DNA of 64,000 nucleotides from Tepidibacter sp. (GTDB lineage: Bacteria; Bacillota; Clostridia; Peptostreptococcales; Peptostreptococcaceae), in assembly GCF_025210165.1 (NCBI RefSeq), contig NZ_JAOASI010000071.1, forward strand, positions 51,164 through 115,163, given 5' to 3'. The notes under the pieces were generated by a model, which ran no database searches, was not told the DNA's origin, and worked only from the letters and a program-made list of their open reading frames with translations. Both the position numbers and the translations under genes were made by a program. This document shows, in pieces, positions 7,739 through 16,972 of this stretch; position 1 is the stretch's first letter, and the number at the start of each line of letters is the position of its first letter.

Positions 7739-7950
7739 CTGTGGGTTATCAAAACTCTCTATGTAAATACCGTGAATACAACGATATTTTGAATACAACT
7801 AAGGTTTTATCTTATTAATAATCCTAAAATTTACGAACTCCCTACGGTCAGACACATAAATTTTTTAATGGATTATTAAACGATAAAACCTAAGTTATAT
7901 TAGTCAAAATATCTAAAAGCATTCACTAACATTGACATAGAGAGTTTTAG
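7739..7950 (+). repeat. Long imperfect palindrome, family P copy 1
   Basis: About 200 nt fold into one hairpin. Stems: 7751-7763 with 7936-7948 (13 bp perfect), GTGAAT 7772-7777 with 7921-7926, a 10-bp stem GATATTTTGA/TCAAAATATC, GGTTTTATC 7803-7811 with 7882-7890, TAATAATCC/GGATTATTA and AAAATTTA/TAAATTTT. The apical loop contains GAACTCCCTACGGT. Copy 3 (62234-62445) is a close homologue with compensating base changes; copy 2 (52229-52429) keeps only the architecture and loop motif. The rest of 7574-8169 shows nothing I recognise. Confidence 0.85.
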
Positions 7951-8169
7951 TATGTATGTAACTATATTCTTAAAGTTAATCTTACCCAATATAATTTTAA
8001 GATATAAATAATAGTGAGTAATGATCTTTTTATTAAAAAGATATGTAATATAATAGTTATATGGATAAAAATTGATTAAATATATAAAATAATTGAAAGG
8101 ATATATTTGAGTTATAGATAAAATATAATCTACAATAAAAGAGATGAAAATTACTTAAAGGAGTAGAAA

Positions 8170-8757
8170 ATGAAAAAAACCATATAGGTACTGATAAAGA
8201 ATATAATATTTTTATTAGTAGGGCTTGTTTTGTTTTATACATTATATATGCATGCATTTGGTTGGTGGGATAGAGGACCTTTCATAACTAGGCAAATAGA
8301 AGCTTTTATTATCTTGCTACTCTATATTGTATTATGGATTTCTTCAAATTTAGGCAGAAAAAATGTTGAAAATCTAATACAATCTTTTATTGAGAAATTT
8401 AAACAGCTAATATACAATTCTATCAAAAGCCCCTATAAAATTGCAATTATTTTAATAATGATATTTTTACTATCTATTCCTGCTAGGTGGCTATTTTTTT
8501 ACTATGTTCCTAAATATAGTAGTGAAGAACTAGAGAAGATTAGCATAGAGAGTTGGGATGGTTTATCAAAGGTTGAAAAGTTTAGGATAGGTCAATCTTT
8601 TTACATTAGATGGAAAGGATACTCGAATGACCTTTATAAATCTGAGGAATATGTGTTTTTAATAGACGAATATATTGAACGAACTGCAAATAAAAAAAAC
8701 TCAACTAGATATAAGAGTATTAATTCTATAGTTTTTCATTTAATATCAGGAGTTTAA
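8170..8757 (+). pseudogene. Membrane protein gene with amber codon at position 6
   Basis: The natural start is ATG 8170 behind AAAGGAG. The frame reads MKKTI, then TAG (8185-8187), then stays open to 8757. Read through the stop, the product would be about 195 aa with three hydrophobic segments: one starting right after the stop, one near FIILLLYIVLWISS, and one near IILIMIFLLSIPARW. A soluble C-terminal part follows. Without the first segment the remaining ORF from ATG 8230 lacks a ribosome site. It is probably inactive unless the amber codon is read through. Family unknown. Confidence 0.6.
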
Positions 8758-8845
8758 TAAAATGTAAAAGATAATAAATTATTACCATGTAGAGTTACTA
8801 ATATTGGGAAGGAGATAGAAATAAATACTTGATAAAAAGGGAGAT

Positions 8846-9094
8846 TTTATTATTAAAATATTTGAAATAACTACTTATTTAAAACTAATTTACTATGGTT
8901 TATTTGTTTCTAGTGCATGTTTTTTAAGTATATTATTTATGATGATTATATTTATATTTAACGCAAACAATGACTTTTGGTATTGTAGGATATGATGGGA
9001 TAAGTGAAATTGATGAGTGTATAAAAAAGCGGATTATGCTCTAGATAAAGATAGAGGTATAGGTAGAGATTGTATAGTTGTTTATAAAGAATAA
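8846..9094 (+). pseudogene. Frameshifted remnant of a small membrane protein gene
   Basis: Three consecutive reading frames join into one plausible protein: a hydrophobic segment (LIYYGLFVSS ... FMMIIFIFNAN), then FGIVGYDGISEIDECIKK, then ADYALDKDRGIGRDCIVVYK ending at TAA. At least two frameshifts separate them and there is no intact start with a ribosome site. I do not recognise the family. Confidence 0.45.
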
Positions 9095-9111
9095 ATTAAT
9101 TGAAATTGTAA

Positions 9112-9145
9112 ACAAAAGACTGGCAAATTGCCAGTCTTTTAAATT
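9112..9145. terminator. Perfect hairpin terminator, copy 2
   Basis: Identical over about 34 bp to 7233-7266, including the ACA before and AAATTA after the hairpin. It lies between the decayed remnant and the AAA-ATPase-like gene. Confidence 0.85.
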
Positions 9146-9227
9146 AGCCTCAAATAAATATTTTATTGCCATAGAAAATAAGGGTATAATAGAATAACGC
9201 ACAGTGTTGAAATGGAGGAAATAATAT

Positions 9228-10931
9228 ATGGCTCTAAAAAAAATACCTTATGGAATATCCAACTTTGAACAAATGATAGAAGAAAATTATTTATATATAG
9301 ACAAAACTAAATATATAGAAATACTTGAAAGCTATGCGCCATATCAGTTTTTTATAAGACCAAGAAGATTTGGAAAAAGTCTATTTTTATCTACTCTTGA
9401 AAATTATTATGACATTAATAAAAAAGATAAATTTGAAGATTTATTTGAAGATTTGTATATAGGAAAAAATCCAACATCTAAAAAAAATAAGTATCTTATA
9501 TGGAAAATAAGCTTCGCTGGAATTGATACAAGAAATGGTGAAGAACAGTTAATAAAAAGTTTTAATTTTAATGTATTATCTTCTGCTAAAGAATTTGTTA
9601 TAAAATATAAAAATATATTAGGTGAAAATAGTATACCAGCTGAAGCAAATAGTGCTGAAATGATAATGTCATATATAAAATTAATTACTAAGATAAAAAA
9701 TAAAAAAGTATTTGTGTTAATAGATGAATATGATAATTTTGCTAATGAATTAATAACAGGTGGACAAAAGGTTATGTATGAAGTAATACTGCATGGAGAA
9801 GGATTTGTAAAAACTTTTTATAAAGCATTAAAAGATGCTACAGCTGATAATTTTGAAAGATTATTTATAACGGGAGTAAGTCCTATTATGCTTGATGATT
9901 TAACGAGTGGATTCAATATTACAGAGAATCTAACGCTTGAAGAAGAGGTTAATGAAATAATTGGATTTACAGAAAGAGAAATAAGAGAAATTATTTATAA
10001 GCTTTCACTTGACAAAAGATTTGATGTAGAAGAGCTTATTAAAGATATGCAGTTTTATTATAATGGATATAAATTCAATGAAGATACTGAAAATACCGTA
10101 TATAATACGGATATGGCTTTATATTTTCTTAAACACATAATTAGAAAAGGTAAATATCCTAAAGAAATGATAGATGATAATGTAAAGACTGACTATAGTA
10201 AGATAAAGCAAATAGCATTAAATTTTAAAGATGATACTACTTTAGAGGAGATTATATCAGGAGAAAAGGTAACAACTAAGCTTGTAAGTCGATTTAATCT
10301 TGAAAATATGTATAATTATAATGAAAATTTCAAATCACTTCTATATTATCTTGGAATGCTTACTATAAAAGAGTCTTACATGAATGGTGTTGAGCTTACT
10401 ATCCCCAATTATGTAATAAAAACTGTCTATTGGGATTATATGTTCAAAAATTTAAAAAAGGATATAGATATGAATAGAAGTAAGTTAGATAGTGTTATTA
10501 ATGAAATGAGTACAGACGGAAATATAAGTGATTTCATAGAATATTTTAAATATATTCTATCAAATCTTTCAAATAGAGATTTAATTAAATTTGATGAAAA
10601 ATACGTAAAAATGATACTAATGACTTTATTTTCTGTATATGGATTATATGTTGTTCAAAGTGAACCTGAAATAGATAAAGGCTATATAGATATATTATTA
10701 GCCAAAAATAAGGCATATAAAAAGCTTATAAATTATGAATGGTTGATAGAGCTGAAGTATTTAAAAGAAAGTGAAAGAAATAATTTGAAGAATATAAAGG
10801 AAGAGGGATTAAAGCAATTAAATGAGTATGCTGAGAGTAAGATTATAAAAAGTAGGTTTAATAAAGATACTTTGAGGAAAGTGTTGATAATTGTAGTTGG
10901 AAAGCAAGATATATATTTTGATGAAATATAA
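9228..10931 (+). CDS. AAA-ATPase-like / PD-(D/E)XK nuclease-superfamily protein
   Basis: 567-aa protein of the AAA-ATPase_like (PF09820) group with the fused C-terminal DUF1703-type PD-(D/E)XK domain. Visible features are PYGISNFE and YLYIDKTKYI at the N-terminus, the Walker A-like RPRRFGKS at 44-51, and Walker B VFVLIDEYDN at 161-170. Near the C-terminus GYIDILL and WLIELKYL supply the D...ExK nuclease-type residues. Members occur in many copies in gut Clostridia and Bacteroides and their function is not established; defence or element-linked roles have been suggested. This is the only intact gene in a stretch of pseudogenes. GGAGG stands before its ATG. Confidence 0.85.
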   Translation: MALKKIPYGISNFEQMIEENYLYIDKTKYIEILESYAPYQFFIRPRRFGKSLFLSTLENYYDINKKDKFEDLFEDLYIGKNPTSKKNKYLIWKISFAGIDTRNGEEQLIKSFNFNVLSSAKEFVIKYKNILGENSIPAEANSAEMIMSYIKLITKIKNKKVFVLIDEYDNFANELITGGQKVMYEVILHGEGFVKTFYKALKDATADNFERLFITGVSPIMLDDLTSGFNITENLTLEEEVNEIIGFTEREIREIIYKLSLDKRFDVEELIKDMQFYYNGYKFNEDTENTVYNTDMALYFLKHIIRKGKYPKEMIDDNVKTDYSKIKQIALNFKDDTTLEEIISGEKVTTKLVSRFNLENMYNYNENFKSLLYYLGMLTIKESYMNGVELTIPNYVIKTVYWDYMFKNLKKDIDMNRSKLDSVINEMSTDGNISDFIEYFKYILSNLSNRDLIKFDEKYVKMILMTLFSVYGLYVVQSEPEIDKGYIDILLAKNKAYKKLINYEWLIELKYLKESERNNLKNIKEEGLKQLNEYAESKIIKSRFNKDTLRKVLIIVVGKQDIYFDEI

Positions 10932-11038
10932 AAATATGTTGCTTTGTTTGATGTTTCTCATACTTTAAAAAAGCAACATTTCAGCTAAGTTTATGGTAAA
11001 ATTTGCCTTAACATATGAGTAGCAACTGCTCCCCACAT
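10930..11038. repeat. Partial, rearranged copy of the 7304-7695 region
   Basis: 10930-10990 resembles 7304-7369 (3' part of the coiled-coil pseudogene). Immediately afterwards 10991-11034 resembles about 7647-7692, downstream of it. About 280 bp present at the first locus are missing between the two blocks. The right end joins abruptly to a truncated ATPase gene at about 11040. Confidence 0.65.
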
Positions 11039-11039
11039 A

Positions 11040-11834
11040 GTAGACCCTAAAAACCCTGGTGCAGTAGATGAGATTATAAACTTAGGTGAGTATTGGAATC
11101 TTGAAAAAATAAAGGAAAACAGAGATGCGATATTAAAGACTAATAAAGAAGTTGGAAGATTGTTTACAAGATCATATAAATTCTTAAAGGCGGCAGAAAG
11201 TATACTTAAAGATGTAGTTGTTAAGTATAAAGATGCAATGGATTTTTCAAAAATAAACTCTATAACCTTAGATTTAATAGATGAGATATTAGGAAAGGTC
11301 GAGTTTAAAGGAAAAGCAGGGGATGAAAGACATTTATTTGGAACTGCTATAACTCCTAATGGGGTAGTAGAATATACTAATACAATATTTAATGATGCAA
11401 CAAATGTATATTATATAAAAGGAGATATTGGAACTGGAAAATCTACACTAATTGAAAAAGCATATAAAAATGCAATACTCAGAGGTCTTGATGTAGAAGT
11501 TTATCATACTCCTTTAATTAAAGATAAGATTGGAACTATATTTATTAAAGATATTAATGTAGCTCTTACTATAAGTGATATGTTTAAAGAAAATAACTAT
11601 AAGGTAGTAGATTTAGATAAGTGTATAAATTATGATATATTGAATAAATATAAAGACGAAATTGAATATGATAAGGAACTAATAGAAAAATTACTAGACA
11701 ATGGTATAGAAAATATAAAAAGAGCTAAAAAAGAGCATGATGTAATGGAAAAGTATTATATACCTAATATGGATTTTGATAAAATAGAGAAATTTAAAGT
11801 TAAGATAAAAGAGAGAATACTTGAGTTTAAATAG
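11040..11834 (+). pseudogene. N-terminally truncated P-loop ATPase (PRK06851-like)
   Basis: A coding frame is open from 11019 and looks protein-like from Val-Asp-Pro-Lys at 11040. It contains one P-loop, GDIGTGKST (near 11420-11450), followed by charged helical sequence ending at 11834. It resembles the C-terminal half of PRK06851-type ATPases, which carry two P-loop halves; the first half is missing. No start codon with a ribosome site is visible; TTG 11160 has none. The 5' boundary coincides with the rearranged repeat at 10930-11038, so the gene was cut by a deletion or insertion. Probably inactive. Confidence 0.6.
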
Positions 11835-11836
11835 TT

Positions 11837-11870
11837 AAAAGACCTCCCAATTATATGGAGGTCTTTTACT
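11837..11870. terminator. Bidirectional terminator
   Basis: AAAAGACCTCC (11837-11847) pairs with GGAGGTCTTTT (11857-11867). It lies between the truncated ATPase (plus) and the minus-strand gene that ends at 11872. Confidence 0.85.
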
Positions 11871-11871
11871 C

Positions 11872-12354
11872 TTATAGATTTTCTGGATCTTTTTCAAAAT
11901 AAACTCTTGTACTTTTTGTTTTATAATTTTTTATATAATCTTCTATTTCATCTAATCTATCATTTAGTTTTTTAAACATTTCATGAGGAATATTATAGTA
12001 AAGATACAAGTCTTCAAAATGTTTTTCTGCTTCGTTAAATTTTTTGTTTATGTTTATGAATTCTTCAAATATTGTGGAGTTAGATGCGTTCTTAAATTGT
12101 TTTATATCATGCTTTATGACGTTTATTATTTCATCTTTACTTGCATATGTTCCTATATTCATAGGATATGGAGCAATTCTTTGGAGAAAATAGTTATCTA
12201 AGTTATTTATATGATATACGTACTCAATATCAATATTTTTTATATTGAACTTAACATAGCACATGATACCTTTTATTATTTTTATTTGACCACCCATTTG
12301 ATTGAGAATCATTTCGTGCTTAGACATTTCGGTTTTAAGGTAAGCTTGTTTCAT
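11872..12354 (-). CDS. Hypothetical protein, 160 aa
   Basis: I do not recognise this protein. It is hydrophilic with no signal peptide or membrane segment. An N-terminal part is rich in beta-forming residues (GGQIKIIKGIMCYVKFNIKN), and a C-terminal helical region contains MFKKLNDRLDEIEDYIKNY. A perfect AAAGGAGG stands before its ATG on the minus strand. It is a monocistronic gene at the right border of the scar region, sharing a terminator with the truncated ATPase gene. Confidence 0.7.
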   Translation of the reverse strand: MKQAYLKTEMSKHEMILNQMGGQIKIIKGIMCYVKFNIKNIDIEYVYHINNLDNYFLQRIAPYPMNIGTYASKDEIINVIKHDIKQFKNASNSTIFEEFININKKFNEAEKHFEDLYLYYNIPHEMFKKLNDRLDEIEDYIKNYKTKSTRVYFEKDPENL

Positions 12355-12544
12355 AAAAAAACCTCCTTTAAAAATAATGGAATTATGTATTTGAGTTATC
12401 TTCTATATTATATATTATATTTCAAAAAATGAAAAAATTACATATAATTATATTAAAATATAATGAATTTCAATAGCATATACAAGTTTGTAAAAAAGTG
12501 ATAAAATTATATTCAAAATAAAGTTAGAATAGGAGAAAAATAGT

Positions 12545-12736
12545 ATGCCATTATTGTTTAGCGGTGTAAATATAGTTATATTATTGATAATAATGATTAT
12601 TCCTGTTTTAGTTGGGTATTATTCAATAAGATTCTTAAAAAATAGAGAAGAAAATAAAGATGAATTGTTAGTAAGAATAGTTTTACTTGAGAAAAGAGTA
12701 AAAGAACTTGAAGATTATATAAATGATTCAGAGTAA
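12545..12736 (+). CDS. Small membrane protein with C-terminal coiled coil
   Basis: 63-aa protein with one N-terminal transmembrane helix (about residues 8-30, VNIVILLIIMIIPVLVGYYS). A charged helix containing LVRIVLLEKRVKELEDYI follows and would lie in the cytoplasm. AGGAG precedes the ATG. The gene ends just before the ribosome site of the H-NOX chemoreceptor gene, so the two are probably co-transcribed. No family known to me. Confidence 0.6.
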   Translation: MPLLFSGVNIVILLIIMIIPVLVGYYSIRFLKNREENKDELLVRIVLLEKRVKELEDYINDSE

Positions 12737-12751
12737 ATGGAGGGAGTTTAT

Positions 12752-14551
12752 ATGAAGGGCACTGTTGTATCAACTTGGATTAAAACATGCAGAAAAATAT
12801 ACAATGATGATATAGTCGATAAAGCTATGGAAAATTGCAATGTCAGTAGTTCAAGGACGTTTTCACCTATTGAAGATGTTGATGATTCTATTGTATTCAG
12901 CATAATTAAAAATGTAGGTAAAGAGGTTAATTTAGATGAAAAAAGTATATGGAAAAGCATAGGTATAGATAATATTGTTACATTTTCTAGTGATTATCCT
13001 GCTTTTTTTAGACATGATACATTATATCAATTTTTAAAGTCTATGAATGATGTTCATAAAATTGTTGTAAAGAGAATTTCTGGAGCTAAACCACCAGTAC
13101 TTGATTTAACACCTATATCAAAGAATGAAGCTATATTTGTTTATAGATCAAAAAGAGGGATGTTTGATTACTTTTTAGGCTTACTTGAAGGGGCAGCAAA
13201 ATATTATAATGAAAAAATAGAAGTAGAAGAAGTTGAAAAAACTTCATCAGAGCTTAAAATTAAAATAATATTTCAAGAAGATATATATTTCAAAAAGACT
13301 TATAGGTTAAACAAATTTATGTCTTTTGGAGTTATAAAAAATATACATGTAAAAACTTCTATACTGTCTGTACTAATGTTTATATTATTTAGTTTACCTG
13401 TTAATTTGATGTTTAAAAATATAGGGGTGTATATATATCCATTAATATCATTTTTAAGTTTTATACTAGCATCTAAGATTATGAATAAGCCTATGCAGTT
13501 TATATTAGATGAATTTGAAAATATCAAATCACATAATTATACTGAGGGTGGAGTAATTGTATCAAATGATATGTATGAAGATATATACAATATATTAAAT
13601 GATTACAAGGATATTATACGAAAGGATTTTGTAGGATTTAAGGGTGTTACTGATGAAATGAATACATTTAGTAAAACATTAACTGGAATAGCTAACAAGA
13701 TGGATTATACTTCTGGAGAAATATCTGGTATTGTTGAACAGGTTGCAACAGCAGCTATAACTCAAGCAGAAGAGACTGAAAATGCTGTTAGCTTGTTAAA
13801 TGACAATATAATTGGCATAAAAAATATATCTCAGATGGAAAATGAAAATAAAGAAGAGTTAGAGAAATCTGTTGAGAGAATAGAACAGGGTTATAGTCAT
13901 GTCAAATCTACTACTGATAAACTGAATGACATATTAAAAAGTTTTGGGACTGTTAAGGAAAATAGTGTTAACCTTCAAAACAAAGCAGAAAATATAACTG
14001 AAATTGTATCTATAGTAGCGTCTATTGCGTACCAGACTAACCTATTGGCACTTAATGCATCTATAGAAGCTGCAAGAGCTGGAGAAATGGGAAAAGGGTT
14101 TGCAGTTGTAGCTGAAGAGGTTAGAAAACTTGCAGAACAATCTCAAGATGCAGTTAACAATATAAATTCTAATTTATCAGTGTTTATTGGGGAAATACAA
14201 AATCTTGTATCTGATGTTGAAAATGAATTTGAGGTTCTTGAAGAAGAAAACCACAAATTAAATATGGCTGTATCAGAGAGTAGTGTAGCTAATAATACAA
14301 TAAAGGATGTAGCTAAGAAAATGATAAAAACATCTGAGTATCTTCAAAAGGAGACAGATTCTATATCGTCAATTTTTGATAATATGGAATCTTTAGCAGC
14401 AATAGCAGAGGAAAATTCAGCTTCATCTGAAGAAGTAAGCTCTAGTGTAACAACATATACAGAAGAAATAAAAAATCTTACTAAGAGTGTTTCAGAATTT
14501 AACGAAATGGTAGATAACTTTGGTGAAGATATAAATATATATAAGATATAA
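12752..14551 (+). CDS. H-NOX (heme NO/O2-binding) methyl-accepting chemotaxis protein
   Basis: 599-aa gas-sensing chemoreceptor. Residues 1-180 are an H-NOX domain with proximal heme ligand His102, Pro115 and the YxSxR propionate motif Tyr131/Ser133/Arg135, all at the positions of the Caldanaerobacter (Tt) H-NOX. The distal-pocket O2-stabilising residues Trp9, Asn74 and Tyr140 of that protein are also all present, predicting O2 binding rather than NO selectivity. Two close membrane helices (about 206-250) follow, then the MCP signalling domain with the hairpin-tip motif [19 protein letters not shown]. The start is ATG 12752, seven bases after GGAGGG; an earlier in-frame ATG at 12737 lies before that site. 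It probably drives aerotaxis or O2 avoidance. Confidence 0.92.
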   Translation: MKGTVVSTWIKTCRKIYNDDIVDKAMENCNVSSSRTFSPIEDVDDSIVFSIIKNVGKEVNLDEKSIWKSIGIDNIVTFSSDYPAFFRHDTLYQFLKSMNDVHKIVVKRISGAKPPVLDLTPISKNEAIFVYRSKRGMFDYFLGLLEGAAKYYNEKIEVEEVEKTSSELKIKIIFQEDIYFKKTYRLNKFMSFGVIKNIHVKTSILSVLMFILFSLPVNLMFKNIGVYIYPLISFLSFILASKIMNKPMQFILDEFENIKSHNYTEGGVIVSNDMYEDIYNILNDYKDIIRKDFVGFKGVTDEMNTFSKTLTGIANKMDYTSGEISGIVEQVATAAITQAEETENAVSLLNDNIIGIKNISQMENENKEELEKSVERIEQGYSHVKSTTDKLNDILKSFGTVKENSVNLQNKAENITEIVSIVASIAYQTNLLALNASIEAARAGEMGKGFAVVAEEVRKLAEQSQDAVNNINSNLSVFIGEIQNLVSDVENEFEVLEEENHKLNMAVSESSVANNTIKDVAKKMIKTSEYLQKETDSISSIFDNMESLAAIAEENSASSEEVSSSVTTYTEEIKNLTKSVSEFNEMVDNFGEDINIYKI

Positions 14552-14587
14552 GAAAAATACGCTTTTTAATAGAAAGCGTATTTTTCT
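14552..14587 (+). terminator. Terminator after H-NOX receptor gene
   Basis: GAAAAATACGCTTT pairs with AAAGCGTATTTTTC around a short loop. Confidence 0.9.
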
Positions 14588-14689
14588 CTATTAGACAAGG
14601 AAAATAAGCAATAGAGTGGATAAATATGTTATAATAAGGATATAAAATTGATAATTTGCTAAAAAAAGTATAGAATTGGAGGGAGCTAC

Positions 14690-16717
14690 ATGAAGATAAA
14701 ATTAAATGTAAGTTTGAATTCAATAAAAACAAAAATAACAGCAATTATATTAATAGTTATAATGTTGATATTAACTATAAGTACCTATTTATCTATTCAT
14801 ACGATAGATAAATCTATGAAAAATCAGTTAAAAGAAGATGGTATAGGTTTGGTTAAAGAGATAACATCTCAATTAAAACAAAATGATATGCTAATAGATC
14901 AAATAGATGAAATGTTGGGAAATAGAATAATATCAGTTGCGTACACTCTAGGAGGTAATCAAGATATTTCAAATGAGCATTTAAAGCAGGTAGCTAAAAA
15001 TACAGGAGTTTCTGAAATTAACGTAGCTAATAATAATGGTGTTATAATATACTCTAATTTAATTGAAAATATAGGATATAAATATCCTGATACTCATGTA
15101 GTTAAAATCTTACTTGATGGAAATCAAGATAAGGTTATAGAGGATATAAGGAAAAGTGAGGTTTCTGGAGATTATTATAAATATGGAGCTACGAGACTAG
15201 CAAATGGAGGAATTGTTCAAGTTGGTATAATGGCTAATGATATAGAGGAAATGCAAAAATCTATGAACATACAAGCTAAAGTAGATGATATTGCAGAACA
15301 AGATAATATAGTATTTGCAGTTTTTATAGATAAAAACTTAAAGGCAGTAGCTCATAGTGAAAAAGATAGAATAGGAATGCAATTATCTGATGAGGGAAGT
15401 AGGGTAGCTATTCAAGAAGGTAAAGAATATGCATCGGAGATTAAATATAAAGATACAATACCAGCATATGATGTATTAATGCCTGTATATAATGATAAAG
15501 AGCAAATAGGAGCTATTAATATAGGTATATCTATGCAAAATTTACATAATGCTATTAAAGCGACTATGATTAAAGCTATAATTACAGCAATAATAACATT
15601 TATACTAAGTACATTTATAATAGTATTTAGTGTTGGAAAAATGATAAATCCTATTAAAAAAATAGTTGAAGTATCAAAAAAAGTATCAGCTGGAGATTTG
15701 ACTGAAAAAATAAATATAAAATCTAAGGACGAAATTGGGGTATTAACTGAAGGATTTAATGATATGATAGATAATTTAAGTGGAATAACTAATAAGATTC
15801 AGGATGTAACATTTAGTGTATCATCTTTTTCTCAAGAACTAGTAGCCTCAACTGAGCAAGCAGCTATGGTTTCAGAACAGATAGCTTTATCAACGCAAGA
15901 TATAGCCGAGGGTTCAGAAAAGCAGTCTTTAGCAACAAATAATGTATTGAATAATATAGAAGAAGTTGGAAGTTCAATGGATTATATAAAAAATGAGATT
16001 ACAAATGTGGTTAGTAATGCTAATGAAACAAGTAAATTAGCTTTTCAAGGTAGAGAAAAGATGGAGGATATGATAACACAGATGGATGTTATCAAAGAAA
16101 GTGTTGGTTATACATCTAATGTTATGACTGATTTAGATAGTGCGTCTAAGGAAATAGGAGATATATTAGAAGTTATAAATAACATAGCAGATCAAACTAA
16201 TTTATTAGCTTTAAATGCTGCTATTGAAGCTGCAAGAGCTGGAGAGAGTGGACGAGGATTTGCTGTTGTTGCAGATGAAATAAGAAAGCTTGCTGAGGAA
16301 TCCATGAAATCATCAGATAAAATAAAGGATTTAATAATATCTACTCAAAAGAATACTCAAAAAGCTAGTGTAGCTATAAATCAAGGGGCTGAAGAAACAC
16401 GAAAAGGTGAAGTTATAGTAACTGAGGTTGCAGATTATCTAAAGGATATATTAGATGGATTTGACTTAACAAAGGAAAAACTACTTACAACTAGTGAAAA
16501 TATATCAAATTCTACAGAAAAATCTCAAGAGGTTATGAAGTTTGCTAGAGAGATAGAAGGTATAGCAATAGATGCTGTTGCGAATACAGAAGAGGTAGCA
16601 GCTTCTAGTCAAGAGCAATCTGCTACTATAAATGAAATAACAAGATCAGCTGAAGAATTATCAAATATGGCAATGGAACTTGAAGAAGTGACAAAACAAT
16701 TTAAATTAAATTCATAA
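14690..16717 (+). CDS. Methyl-accepting chemotaxis protein with extracytoplasmic Cache-type sensor
   Basis: 675-aa transmembrane chemoreceptor. TM1 is at about 15-35, followed by a roughly 250-residue extracytoplasmic domain of the Cache type ([13 protein letters not shown], then [20 protein letters not shown], suggesting single Cache). TM2 is at about 290-312, then HAMP and the cytoplasmic MCP domain with tip motif [19 protein letters not shown]. The ligand is unknown; Cache domains usually bind small carboxylates or amino acids. GGAGGG stands before ATG 14690. Terminators on both sides mark it as a single-gene unit next to the H-NOX receptor. Confidence 0.92.
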   Translation: MKIKLNVSLNSIKTKITAIILIVIMLILTISTYLSIHTIDKSMKNQLKEDGIGLVKEITSQLKQNDMLIDQIDEMLGNRIISVAYTLGGNQDISNEHLKQVAKNTGVSEINVANNNGVIIYSNLIENIGYKYPDTHVVKILLDGNQDKVIEDIRKSEVSGDYYKYGATRLANGGIVQVGIMANDIEEMQKSMNIQAKVDDIAEQDNIVFAVFIDKNLKAVAHSEKDRIGMQLSDEGSRVAIQEGKEYASEIKYKDTIPAYDVLMPVYNDKEQIGAINIGISMQNLHNAIKATMIKAIITAIITFILSTFIIVFSVGKMINPIKKIVEVSKKVSAGDLTEKINIKSKDEIGVLTEGFNDMIDNLSGITNKIQDVTFSVSSFSQELVASTEQAAMVSEQIALSTQDIAEGSEKQSLATNNVLNNIEEVGSSMDYIKNEITNVVSNANETSKLAFQGREKMEDMITQMDVIKESVGYTSNVMTDLDSASKEIGDILEVINNIADQTNLLALNAAIEAARAGESGRGFAVVADEIRKLAEESMKSSDKIKDLIISTQKNTQKASVAINQGAEETRKGEVIVTEVADYLKDILDGFDLTKEKLLTTSENISNSTEKSQEVMKFAREIEGIAIDAVANTEEVAASSQEQSATINEITRSAEELSNMAMELEEVTKQFKLNS

Positions 16718-16719
16718 GT

Positions 16720-16757
16720 AAACTTGTGAGTATAAAAATATACTCACAAGTTTTTTA
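16720..16757 (+). terminator. Terminator after Cache chemoreceptor
   Basis: AAACTTGTGAGTATA pairs with TATACTCACAAGTTT, then T-rich sequence. Confidence 0.9.
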
Positions 16758-16810
16758 TATACTAAAGTATTATAAATTTTTTGTTTTGTGCATAACTTAT
16801 TCAAGAAGCT

Positions 16811-16893
16811 ACACTTGAAACTATTTTTAAGCAACGGAGCCCGTAGGGATCGTTGGCGACATGAGTCACCGGGTTAGCGAGTAGACTAATTTT
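16811..16893 (+). repeat. Structured repeat family R, copy 1 (5' of pil operon)
   Basis: A relatively GC-rich stretch: ACTATTTTT, then the hairpin CAACGGAGCCC ... GGGATCGTTG, GGCGACATGAGTC and GGGTTAGCGAGTAGAC. It is nearly identical to 41845-41932, and its first hairpin recurs at 22160-22206. It lies about 80 bp before the DUF881 gene that opens the pil operon. The other sequence in the 255-bp gap is a terminator and AT-rich DNA. Confidence 0.8.
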
Positions 16894-16972
16894 GTTAAGT
16901 TTCTGTATAAATTTAAAAGAATTTGATGTATTATAATATTGGATAATAAATTAAATTTGAGGAGCTAAGATT

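Noticed and set aside
7749..7948. Family P as CRISPR-like or as simple terminators
   Set aside because: Single units rather than arrays with spacers, about 200 nt long, no T-run at the end, and a conserved loop.
12211..12432. Plus-strand 73-aa frame
   Set aside because: It lies antisense to the 11872-12354 gene and its ribosome site; no Shine-Dalgarno of its own.
16831..16893. R element as a c-di-GMP-I (GEMM) riboswitch, because it precedes pilus genes and contains GGGTTAGCGA
   Set aside because: The conserved CAAACC, GACGCAAAGCC and tetraloop-receptor parts are absent, and a near-identical copy precedes the GlcNAc operon.
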